The position numbers and the translations under genes were made by a program. 34,963 bases of DNA, from positions 1 to 34,963 of the forward strand of contig JAZQHC010000051.1 of the NCBI GenBank assembly GCA_045540335.1. Reading direction: 5' to 3'. Under the pieces are notes generated by a model, which saw nothing but the letters and a program-made list of their open reading frames with translations, had not been told where the DNA came from and did no database searches. Below are positions 23,003-31,326 of this stretch, in pieces. Source of the stretch: RGIG7213 sp045540335. GTDB lineage: Bacteria > Bacillota > Clostridia > Oscillospirales > CAG-272. Positions within the stretch are counted from its first letter, which is position 1, and every line of letters begins with the position of its first letter.

Positions 23003-26000
23003 TTATATTGCTTTAAAATCGGTATGGGCAATGTAATAATACGTAGGCTGCATATGCGGGTGCGTCATTCCGCCAATCACCACAACACCGCTTGAAGCCA
23101 CAAAGGATGCTTTCGCCGTTGCGTATTTGCCCTTTACATCATGGCCAAGCAAAGGCCCTACGCCGGTAGTCATATTAGCTATCATCTGCATGAAATATGC
23201 AGGGGAATAATTTACTTCAACGTGGTAAAGCAATCCGCCGCCCACAACGTATAGGTTGCAGAATTTCAAAAGCTTTTCATTTTGTAAATCGGCTGAAAGG
23301 GTTGCAAGCTCTTCCTCTGCGCCTTTTTTCGTAATATGCCCAAGATTGTTTTCCCAAACCTTGCCGTCGGCAGTTGTATCAAGCTCGTACAAGGCGTTTC
23401 TTGTTGAAGCGATTGCACCGAAGCAATCAAGTGTGCGCTGTGTGCCGCTGTCGTTATTATACGATGCACCTATAAAATCCTCCCACGAGCCCGTTTTCGA
23501 ACCCGTGTAGTTATTTAAAATACTGATAGACTTGATAGTACCGTAATTCGTAAAGCCCCACGCGTTCAACGGGAGATACGCTATAATATCGTCTTCGTTT
23601 ACAAGGTTAAAAATAGTCTTATACTCTGCTGCGTTTGATGCTACCGTGCTGTTAGGAGTTGCAAAGGTGTATGTATATGAATTATACGCTTCATCATCTT
23701 CGAAATGCTTGCCGACGATATTAGCTATCGCCGCACCGCGAGAATGCCCCGTTATAAGAATGTTCTTTTGAACCGTTTGATCTACGTATGCTTCAAGATA
23801 GGCTTGAAGCTTTTCAATAACCCTGTTAGCGGTTACATCAAAGCCTTTATGGTTATTTTTATCTAACCAATGCGGGTGCGTACCGGTTGCATTGTAATAA
23901 GATTGTGTATCTGCACCAACGTCGAAATTACTTGACCATTCGGCATTTGTACCGTTTGTTCCGCGGATAGATACTATTATAACCTCATTTTCCACACCGT
24001 TATATACTATTTTCCGGTGGCCTACGTAAAAGTCGGTTATATCATCTTTATCTACGGTGTATTGCGAGCTTTTAACACCTATATACTGCGAATCCTCAAG
24101 ACCAAGCATATTACCAAACGTTGTAGCGGTATCGTTTCCGCCTGTTATAGCGCCTTGCGTTATTTCAATATACAGCCCGTCGTAAACGTCGGAAGCGTAC
24201 AAGGAAGCCAAAACAGATAAATTTTTCGAATAAACCTCGTTATCACCATCGATAAGATCTCTGTAATCAACAGTAAATTCTACGTTACAGGTTTTCGCTG
24301 ATCCTTCGGTATAGTGCATTATACCAACGTTGTCGTTGCTTGCAGGCATTGTATCTTGAAGGTCTTCCGTACCGTCAAAGTCGGTATCAGGCTCTGTCGG
24401 GTTGCTCGAATACTTATACGTTTGCACCGTACCGTAGTTAGTACCTGTTATAACACCGCCGCTTATTTGCGTTATAAGTGCATCAAGATCCACCGTTCCG
24501 GATGGAAGAACGCCTTCAAGCTCTTCTACGTCAGGTATGCCGTCTTTATCGGTATCTACCATGCTTCCCTCTTCAAGGGGGGCATCCAACCTTACGGGAA
24601 CAGGAACGGGGCCGTCAAGATATATCCAATATCCTTGCCCTACCACGGTATCTCCGATGGTATTTGCCAAAGACATCAGTTTTTCGTAAAAGTCACCGTA
24701 AACATCTTCCCACACGCCGTTTGTTTCATTATACAAATCGTAATACGTGCTCCACAATTTTTGCGGCGAAATAACGCAACAATTTACACCTGCGTTTATC
24801 AAAAGCTCTATTTCCGCTTTCATCGACGGGATGCCGTATCTGTTATCGGTTTTATATGAAGCATCGGTTACCAAAATAAATATTTTTCCCGAAGATGCGC
24901 GCATATCAAGCAATCGCGCACTTTCCAGCGCATCAACCGCACATTCCGCCTCATCTCCGCCGTATCCCAAAGAAATGGAAGATAAGGCATCTTTGTATTT
25001 TTCTATATCGTAAAACCAATTTGAAAGCTCCGTTTGATGAATATGTGTAGAATCCGTGCCGTCAACCGTTATGTCTTGATAATCTACCAACGCCAACGCA
25101 GCACTTACACCCTTTTCCTTCAAAGCATCGACAAAATATCCAACATTATTCTTCACGTTGTCTATTTCATCCTGCATGGAAGCAGTAGAGTCTATAACAA
25201 ACACAATATCAGCCTGTGCCATCACTTCATTTGCTTGGGACGTTGTATCTGCATTTTCGGAAGATAACACGTTTTGGGCATAAACCTTTTTGCTGTATTG
25301 CGAATCAAAAGACGGCAGCGAAACGCCCAATTCATTGAACATACTTTCGATATTAAGTACGAAATATACACCGTCCGACGATATTGCAGCAGATACAGTA
25401 TTATCGCTTTCGTTAAAATCCGTGGGAAGATATTCTACTGTGTTGTCGCTTGTATAGCGGCAGACGGAAAGCGTTTGAAAGCCATGCTCTGATAGACTTA
25501 TATCCGATAATTTAAAGGTTAAAACACCTTTTGAAACATCGTTACCAGAAATTTTAACTGCTTTGCCTATAATAGCGCGGCTATCGCCGAATCCAACGGG
25601 AAGTGTAATATCTATCGTTGTATTTCTGTTTATATTTCCCTTTGCATCAAGCACCAAGGAAGGAACAGCGGCATTATTTATAAGAAGCTGTTCGGAAATA
25701 TTACTTTCTTTCAGTGTTTGGTGGATAATCCTTTCAAAATCAAACGTTTCACCGTTGGTTTTCACATTCAACGGGTCTAAACCAAGTACCGCTTCATCAC
25801 CGTCGCAAAGAGAATCACCGTCTGTATCAAAAGTAACGGGTGAGGTATTATACAATGTTACTTCTTCGTAATCGGAAATTCCGTCGTCATCACTATCGGT
25901 TTTTGAAGGATCAGTTTCCAAAGAAACTTCATCAATATTCGAAATACCGTCTTTATCGCAGTCTTCCTCACTGTCTTTTACACCGTTTTCATCCGTATCG

Positions 26001-26803
26001 GAACGCGCAGGGTCTGTCATCGTAGTATATATTTCTATGTAATTGCTTAACCCGTCGTTATCCGAATCGTATTCGTACGCATTTACCCCGAAAAGCTGCG
26101 CTATTTCTGCTGACACGTATTGCTGTACATTTTGCGTATATGTAAACTCTGCATCAACAGTATATACTTCACCATTAACGTTGAACATTACATTGGCAGA
26201 AAGCATTGCCTGCGGTTCTGCTTGTGCAAAGGTGTCAAACGGTACTGCGGAAAAAATAACAACGGCACACATCATCAAGCTGAACAATCTAAAAGCCGTT
26301 TTGCCCTTCAAGGTAAAAACAACAGCAAGACAAATTCCAGAAATTATGACCAATACAATAATAGGCGAATTTGCAGTATCCGGATTTTGCAAAGCATCGC
26401 CTTCAGTATTTGCTTCCGAATTTTCATTTTGATAATATGTATCTTCTTTTTCAGATTCACCGTCGGATTGTACGGGGGATTGTTTCAATTGAAGCGTAAT
26501 ATCCGCCGAATATATGCCGTGCTTTTCGATTTTAATACCTGATATATCAGTTCTTCCGTTTACAATAACAAACGAATCAGGCAGTAAAAAACGCAAATGT
26601 GCATCGGAAACTTCGTGTGCGGAAGCATTTTCTACTTTTACTGTAACGTTGACATCTTCGTTATAAGAATATTCGCTTTTATCCGTGAATATATGCACAG
26701 CAATCCCCTCTTGCGGCGCAACCGTATCGGCATTTACCGTTGTTGGGAAACATAAAAAAGCTATAAGAAATATCGCAAAAAACATACTTAAACTTTTCTT
26801 CAT
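23003..26803 (-). CDS. Exported vWA plus class 3 lipase protein with calcium-type repeats
   Basis: 1266 residues. Order: signal peptide (1-25); a CARDB/Ig-like domain (33-106); an acidic spacer; NPDTA (140-144) with a hydrophobic stretch (147-164) and KGK, like a sortase sorting signal; a second signal-like stretch (171-193); thrombospondin type 3-like Asp repeats (246-335, e.g. DSDNDGLSN, DSDDDGISD); a beta domain (355-490); a von Willebrand A domain (531-720) with MIDAS-like DSTAS at 538-542 and LVTDAS; more Asp repeats (749-815); then a lipase_3-type hydrolase (855 to end) with VSIRGTN and GHSRG (nucleophile S1021). It is probably surface-held, binding a ligand or matrix and cleaving an ester or lipid. 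Divergent from the GH3 gene at 27224. Confidence 0.85.
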   Translation of the reverse strand: MKKSLSMFFAIFLIAFLCFPTTVNADTVAPQEGIAVHIFTDKSEYSYNEDVNVTVKVENASAHEVSDAHLRFLLPDSFVIVNGRTDISGIKIEKHGIYSADITLQLKQSPVQSDGESEKEDTYYQNENSEANTEGDALQNPDTANSPIIVLVIISGICLAVVFTLKGKTAFRLFSLMMCAVVIFSAVPFDTFAQAEPQAMLSANVMFNVNGEVYTVDAEFTYTQNVQQYVSAEIAQLFGVNAYEYDSDNDGLSNYIEIYTTMTDPARSDTDENGVKDSEEDCDKDGISNIDEVSLETDPSKTDSDDDGISDYEEVTLYNTSPVTFDTDGDSLCDGDEAVLGLDPLNVKTNGETFDFERIIHQTLKESNISEQLLINNAAVPSLVLDAKGNINRNTTIDITLPVGFGDSRAIIGKAVKISGNDVSKGVLTFKLSDISLSEHGFQTLSVCRYTSDNTVEYLPTDFNESDNTVSAAISSDGVYFVLNIESMFNELGVSLPSFDSQYSKKVYAQNVLSSENADTTSQANEVMAQADIVFVIDSTASMQDEIDNVKNNVGYFVDALKEKGVSAALALVDYQDITVDGTDSTHIHQTELSNWFYDIEKYKDALSSISLGYGGDEAECAVDALESARLLDMRASSGKIFILVTDASYKTDNRYGIPSMKAEIELLINAGVNCCVISPQKLWSTYYDLYNETNGVWEDVYGDFYEKLMSLANTIGDTVVGQGYWIYLDGPVPVPVRLDAPLEEGSMVDTDKDGIPDVEELEGVLPSGTVDLDALITQISGGVITGTNYGTVQTYKYSSNPTEPDTDFDGTEDLQDTMPASNDNVGIMHYTEGSAKTCNVEFTVDYRDLIDGDNEVYSKNLSVLASLYASDVYDGLYIEITQGAITGGNDTATTFGNMLGLEDSQYIGVKSSQYTVDKDDITDFYVGHRKIVYNGVENEVIIVSIRGTNGTNAEWSSNFDVGADTQSYYNATGTHPHWLDKNNHKGFDVTANRVIEKLQAYLEAYVDQTVQKNILITGHSRGAAIANIVGKHFEDDEAYNSYTYTFATPNSTVASNAAEYKTIFNLVNEDDIIAYLPLNAWGFTNYGTIKSISILNNYTGSKTGSWEDFIGASYNNDSGTQRTLDCFGAIASTRNALYELDTTADGKVWENNLGHITKKGAEEELATLSADLQNEKLLKFCNLYVVGGGLLYHVEVNYSPAYFMQMIANMTTGVGPLLGHDVKGKYATAKASFVASSGVVVIGGMTHPHMQPTYYYIAHTDFKAI

Positions 26804-26848
26804 AACATTATCCTATTTTAATTGATTTTTAATTGTTAAATTTTATAT

Positions 26849-26877
26849 ATTTTATCACATAAAGCATTGAATTACAA
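26849..26877 (-). promoter_or_regulatory. Promoter of the vWA-lipase gene
   Basis: On the minus strand: TTGTAA, 17-base spacer, TAAAAT with a TGA extension, 46 bases before the start codon. Moderately good match. Confidence 0.55.
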
Positions 26878-27095
26878 TGCCTATTTAGATCAAACATAAA
26901 AAAATTTACATTTGTTTTTCTATCTTTAGTCTGGCTTATTATCTTTCAATACGCTTTTTCGACATAAAATAGCACGATTTTACGAAATTAGGTTACTCAA
27001 TTTAATGATTTGTGTATTAAATATTACATTTAATTCCAGACGAGTATTTAATTTCTGTCTTATCATCATTCAATGAGTATTAATATGAATGAATA

Positions 27096-27136
27096 TTAAC
27101 TATAGTTAAGAGTAAATTTTGCTTAAATATTTACTC
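27096..27136 (+). promoter_or_regulatory. Adjacent palindromes upstream of the lectin-GH3 promoter
   Basis: TTAACTATAGTTAA (27096-27109) is a perfect 14-base palindrome. It abuts GAGTAAAT (27110-27117), which is inverted as ATTTACTC (27129-27136) with an 11-base gap. The second ends seven bases before the -35 box, a typical place for an activator site. No known regulator is assigned. Confidence 0.5.
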
Positions 27137-27143
27137 GCACTTA

Positions 27144-27172
27144 TTGACATTAGTTGTATTACATGATATACT
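27144..27172 (+). promoter_or_regulatory. Promoter of the lectin-GH3 gene
   Basis: TTGACA (27144-27149), 17-base spacer, TATACT (27167-27172) with a TGA extension, 51 bases before the start codon. Confidence 0.85.
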
Positions 27173-27223
27173 TCTATAGTGAAAGGTTCAATAGAACCAA
27201 AATATACCAAGGAGGCATTTCAA

Positions 27224-30200
27224 ATGCTCAAAAACATTAAACGAATGCTGGCAGTTTGTCTTGCGTTAGTTCTGTTTGTTACGGCTGTTCCGCTTAATTC
27301 CATAGCCGCAACCGACTGGATCGCAGGGCATATCAAGTCTGTTGTATTTGATGCAAATTACTATGCAGCAAATAACAACGACGTTGCCACAGTATGCGGA
27401 ACTACCTATTCTGCACTTTACAACCACTTTTTAGTGTACGGTTCAAAAGAAGGCAGACAAGGAAGTCCCCTTTTCCATTCCTCCTATTATTTAAGCAACA
27501 ATGCAGATTTAAAGGCTGCATTTGGATCTGATAGGATCAGTGCAATCAACCATTTCGGTTCATACGGGTATAACGAACCCAACCGTAAAGTGGCGAAAAC
27601 AGAAAATTTAGGTGAAAAGTTCGAGGCAGTATTGACTTCTTTAAGTGGTTCTGCAGTAGGCCTTTCCGGAACTAATGTAGTTCCTTCAAGCAATTCACAG
27701 AATTGGATTTTCACACTTAACAGCGACGGTACTTATACCATCGAAAACAAAGACAGCGGCCAAGTACTTGACGTTTACGGTTCAAGCACGTCCTCTGGGG
27801 CTAATATTCAAACGTATGCAAGTAATGGAACTAACGCGCAAAAATGGTACATATTCAAATACAGCAACGGTCAATACATTATCCGTTCTAAATGTGCCCC
27901 CCTTCGCGTTATGACAATTTCCGGCAGTAACATCGTTTCTTCAACATACGCAAGCTCTACAACGCAAATATTTAAAATTGCGATAGTAGAAACACCCGAA
28001 GTTCCCGAAGTTCCCGAAGTTCCCGAAACTCCCGAAGTTCCCGAAACTCCCGAAACTCCCGAAACTCCCGAAACTCCCGAAACTCCCGAAACCCCCGAAA
28101 CTCCCGAAACCCCCGAAACTCCTGAAACTCCCGAAGTAGATGAATTTGCGGATTTCTATGCAAACATAATCGGCGTATCTTCACAAAAATACGTAGATAT
28201 ATCTTCGGACAACGTGGTTATCAACGCTGCAGACGGTTCTAACAGCCAGATATGGCACTTTATCCGTAACAGCGACGGTGCATATACTATTTTGAACAAA
28301 TCATCAGGAAAAGCACTTGATGTTTATGCTGCAGGAACTACTGCAGGCACCAACGTTCAGACATATTCAAATAACGGTACTAACGCACAAAGATGGTATC
28401 TTACTGTTAGAGACGGTAAATACGTACTGGAAGCAAAATGTGCACCAAACTGTGTGCTTGATGTTGCCGCAAACGGAACGGCCAACGGCACTAACGTTCA
28501 AATATACACATACAACGGCAGCGGCGCACAAAAATTCGAATTGAACATTTTCAAAGGCAACGGCGATCCTACGCAGCTTTCAACCGAAACTGTAAAGCAA
28601 GTTATTTCCGAAATGACAACGCTTGAAAAAATTTCGTTGGTAATTTTGGCAGGCGCGCCTAACAGCCTGGCAGGCCAAACACAGTCTTTCGAAAGATTTG
28701 GTATTCCCGCAGTTCAATTTGCAGACGGTCCCGCCGGTCTCAGACTTGATTCCGCAACCATTGCTTATCCTTCCGGCACAACATTGGCTTCAACGTGGAA
28801 TACCGAAACGGTTAAAGCTATAACTGCATATCTTGGTGACGACTGCAGAGACTTCGGTGTTGAAATGCTTCTTGCCCCCGGCATGAACATACAGAAAAAT
28901 ATACTTGCAGGAAGAAACTTCGAGTACTTCTCTGAAGACCCGTTCCTTACAGGTATGATGGCGGCAAATTACACACTCGGTCTTCAATCAACGGGTGTAA
29001 GCGTTGCACTTAAGCACTATGCAGCAAACAACCAAGAAACAGAAAGAATGGGCATATCTGCTGAATTAACGGAACGCGCTTTAAGAGAAATATATTTGCG
29101 TGCATTCGGCTACGCTGTTGAGCTTTCCGATCCCCACAGCGTAATGACATCCTACAACAGAATACAGGGCGTTTATTCCGCTGAAAACAAAGGCTTGATG
29201 GATATTTTACGCGGCGAATTCGGCTTCAAGGGCTTTGTTATGAGTGACTGGGGCACGATAATAAACCATGTAACAATGCTTAACGCAGGTAACGATATGT
29301 ACTGCGGCGGCGCATCTGTTGCTGAGCAGATTACCAACAATATCCTTGCAGGCTTGCAAAACGGCCGGCTTAAAATGTCGCAATTGGATAAATGCTGCGA
29401 AAATATTTTGAATTACGTTGCCAAATCCAATGCAATGAAAAGCAACATTACCGTTACAAACTCTATTTCTGACAGAAATGCAAAATTACAGGCTATAAGA
29501 AAAGCGGGTGCTGAAGGTACTGTTCTTCTCAAAAATGATGGCAATACACTTCCCCTCCCCGTATCCACCGTATCACTTTTCGGAAATGCATCGTATATAA
29601 CCGAATACTGCGGCTACGGTGCAGGTTATGTATCCGCAAAAGACGTTGTTAATATAAGCGAAGGCCTTCAAAATTCAGGCATCGTGCTTAACTCCGTCGT
29701 TACCGCGCTTTACAAAAACTGTTCAAAGCCTGATGCGTACAGTGATGCTACGAACCCTGAAAACGATACGTACGAGGTTGTAGTTTCCGCTTCCACAGCA
29801 AATGCGGCAGCTAAGATTTCCGACTGTGCGATATTTACGGTTTCCAGAACTACACGCGAAACAAGAGACCACGCTAACAGAGCGGGCGACTACCTGCTTA
29901 ACGCAAGAGAAAGACAAGCAATAGAAAATCTTTCCGCTGCCTTCCATGCACAAGGCAAAAAGCTTATCGTTATCATCAACACAGGCAACCCCATAGAAGT
30001 TGCTTCTTGGGCGCACCTTGCAGATGCTATTGTATATGCAGGTCTTTCCGGTGAACAGATCGGTAACTCTGTTGCAGACGTTATCAGAGGAAAAGTTAAT
30101 CCCTCCGGTAAATTAACATCTACATGGCCCATTAAATTCAGTGATACACCTTATGCTGATTACTTCCCCGGCGATTACAGCACGTGCGTATATAACGATG

Positions 30201-31093
30201 ATATCTACGTTGGTTACCGCTACTACACAACATTTGATGTAGATGTTATGTACGAATTCGGTTACGGTCTTTCTTACACAACATTTAAATATTCCGATTT
30301 CAAGGTTGAAAAATCAGGCGATGACTATATTTTATCCGTTAACGTAACAAACACAGGTAACGTTGCCGGAAGCGAAGTTGTACAGTTCTACGTAACAAAG
30401 CCCGACAACAAAAATGAACATCCCGTGATGGAACTTGTTGGTTACGGTAAAACTGCGACACTCGCCCCCAACAAATCACAAACAATCACAGTTACTGTAA
30501 CAGCAGAAGAACTTAAAACCTATTCAACAGTGGATTCGCTTTGGTTTATTGAACAGGGCGAATACAAATTCCATGTAGGCGCTTCTGTTGAAAAGATACA
30601 CTATTCCGACACAGTAACAATTGAAAACGAGATAACTGTTCTTGATACAGAAAACATCCTTAAGGATACAAGCGCGGTTGCAGTTATTACAAAAGACAGA
30701 CCTTCATTTGATTTTACTTCTTCAAAGAATATAGCACTTAACAAGCCCCTTGCTAAATCTTTTGAAGAAAACGGATGCCCTGCATACCACGTAACAGACG
30801 GTAACCTCAATACAAGATGGAGTGCGGTAGGCTCTGCTACGGAAACTTACTGGGTAACGGTCGATTTGAAAAAAGTGCAATACGTAAAAGAGGCCATCGT
30901 CGTTTGGGAAGCCAATACGCAAGGCGAATTTCTTGTTTACGTTTCAAAAGACAACAAAAACTGGGAAACGTTAGGCCCGTTTGATCAAGCGCAGGCGAAC
31001 CTTATAACCATAGATAAAGAGGTACGCTACGTAAACGTTCAAGGCCCGAAAAACGGATATTTCTCTATTTACGAAATAGGTATTTACCAATAA
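27224..31093 (+). CDS. Secreted GH3 glycoside hydrolase with ricin-type lectin modules
   Basis: About 1289 residues. The ATG at 27224 is preceded by AAGGAGG; the frame runs on upstream without a start signal. Order: signal peptide (1-29); two copies of a short motif with YY...NNDV/NADL...HF..YG (about 40-120); a ricin B-type lectin domain (about 155-255); a Pro-Glu-Thr/Val linker (258-305); a second ricin B-type domain (about 310-425) with repeated NGTNAQ(K/R)WY; GH3 barrel with nucleophile D675 in MSDWG; GH3 sandwich; fibronectin III-like; and F5/8 type C domain. From the GH3 barrel onward it is closely similar to the enzyme at 7111-10206, even in stretches of DNA, but there is no dockerin. 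It is therefore likely a free or glycan-tethered version of the same activity. Confidence 0.92.
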   Translation: MLKNIKRMLAVCLALVLFVTAVPLNSIAATDWIAGHIKSVVFDANYYAANNNDVATVCGTTYSALYNHFLVYGSKEGRQGSPLFHSSYYLSNNADLKAAFGSDRISAINHFGSYGYNEPNRKVAKTENLGEKFEAVLTSLSGSAVGLSGTNVVPSSNSQNWIFTLNSDGTYTIENKDSGQVLDVYGSSTSSGANIQTYASNGTNAQKWYIFKYSNGQYIIRSKCAPLRVMTISGSNIVSSTYASSTTQIFKIAIVETPEVPEVPEVPETPEVPETPETPETPETPETPETPETPETPETPETPEVDEFADFYANIIGVSSQKYVDISSDNVVINAADGSNSQIWHFIRNSDGAYTILNKSSGKALDVYAAGTTAGTNVQTYSNNGTNAQRWYLTVRDGKYVLEAKCAPNCVLDVAANGTANGTNVQIYTYNGSGAQKFELNIFKGNGDPTQLSTETVKQVISEMTTLEKISLVILAGAPNSLAGQTQSFERFGIPAVQFADGPAGLRLDSATIAYPSGTTLASTWNTETVKAITAYLGDDCRDFGVEMLLAPGMNIQKNILAGRNFEYFSEDPFLTGMMAANYTLGLQSTGVSVALKHYAANNQETERMGISAELTERALREIYLRAFGYAVELSDPHSVMTSYNRIQGVYSAENKGLMDILRGEFGFKGFVMSDWGTIINHVTMLNAGNDMYCGGASVAEQITNNILAGLQNGRLKMSQLDKCCENILNYVAKSNAMKSNITVTNSISDRNAKLQAIRKAGAEGTVLLKNDGNTLPLPVSTVSLFGNASYITEYCGYGAGYVSAKDVVNISEGLQNSGIVLNSVVTALYKNCSKPDAYSDATNPENDTYEVVVSASTANAAAKISDCAIFTVSRTTRETRDHANRAGDYLLNARERQAIENLSAAFHAQGKKLIVIINTGNPIEVASWAHLADAIVYAGLSGEQIGNSVADVIRGKVNPSGKLTSTWPIKFSDTPYADYFPGDYSTCVYNDDIYVGYRYYTTFDVDVMYEFGYGLSYTTFKYSDFKVEKSGDDYILSVNVTNTGNVAGSEVVQFYVTKPDNKNEHPVMELVGYGKTATLAPNKSQTITVTVTAEELKTYSTVDSLWFIEQGEYKFHVGASVEKIHYSDTVTIENEITVLDTENILKDTSAVAVITKDRPSFDFTSSKNIALNKPLAKSFEENGCPAYHVTDGNLNTRWSAVGSATETYWVTVDLKKVQYVKEAIVVWEANTQGEFLVYVSKDNKNWETLGPFDQAQANLITIDKEVRYVNVQGPKNGYFSIYEIGIYQ
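27995..28138 (+). repeat. Sixteen tandem 9-base units coding Pro-Glu-Thr/Val
   Basis: 144 bases made of 16 units of the type CCCGAAACT or CCCGAAGTT, encoding four PEV units, then ten PET and a variable end. The DNA units are nearly identical in codon choice, so the tract should be prone to slippage. Changes come in threes of codons, altering linker length without breaking the frame. Confidence 0.9.
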
Positions 31094-31107
31094 GTCCCCC
31101 CATATAC

Positions 31108-31152
31108 AAAAGCAGCTGTCGGCAATCATGCAAACAGCTGCTTTTATTTTGT
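31108..31152 (+). terminator. Terminator of the lectin-GH3 gene
   Basis: A 12-bp perfect stem (31108-31119 with 31134-31145) followed by ATTTTG, 15 bases after the stop codon. The 170 bases after it, up to the methyltransferase stop, are AT-rich with no gene seen. Confidence 0.85.
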
Positions 31153-31326
31153 TTAATAAATTTACCTATTACTATCTCCAAATATTCCCCAGCGTTTTCA
31201 AAAACGCCACACACGAATAAGAATCTAAACGAAAAAAACAGTAAAGAACAAAATTGTCATTTAATATAAACCCACGATGAAATCAACATGATTCTAAAAA
31301 ATTAAACATAGTAACGATAAAAACTA

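Larger units (their letters stand above)
26804..27223. other. AT-rich divergent regulatory gap
   Basis: 420 bases without a gene between two divergent secreted-protein genes. It holds the two promoters and, close to the rightward one, two palindromes (27096-27109 and 27110-27136). The middle part (about 26880-27090) is very AT-rich and I see nothing definite in it. Confidence 0.6.

Noticed and set aside
24314..24859. Plus-strand frame of 181 codons inside the vWA-lipase gene
   Set aside because: Mirror of the coding frame of a well-supported gene; no ribosome site and no domain.
27972..28184. Antisense repetitive frame over the PET linker
   Set aside because: Any 9-base tandem repeat is open in several frames; this Phe-Arg-Glu repeat is a by-product.
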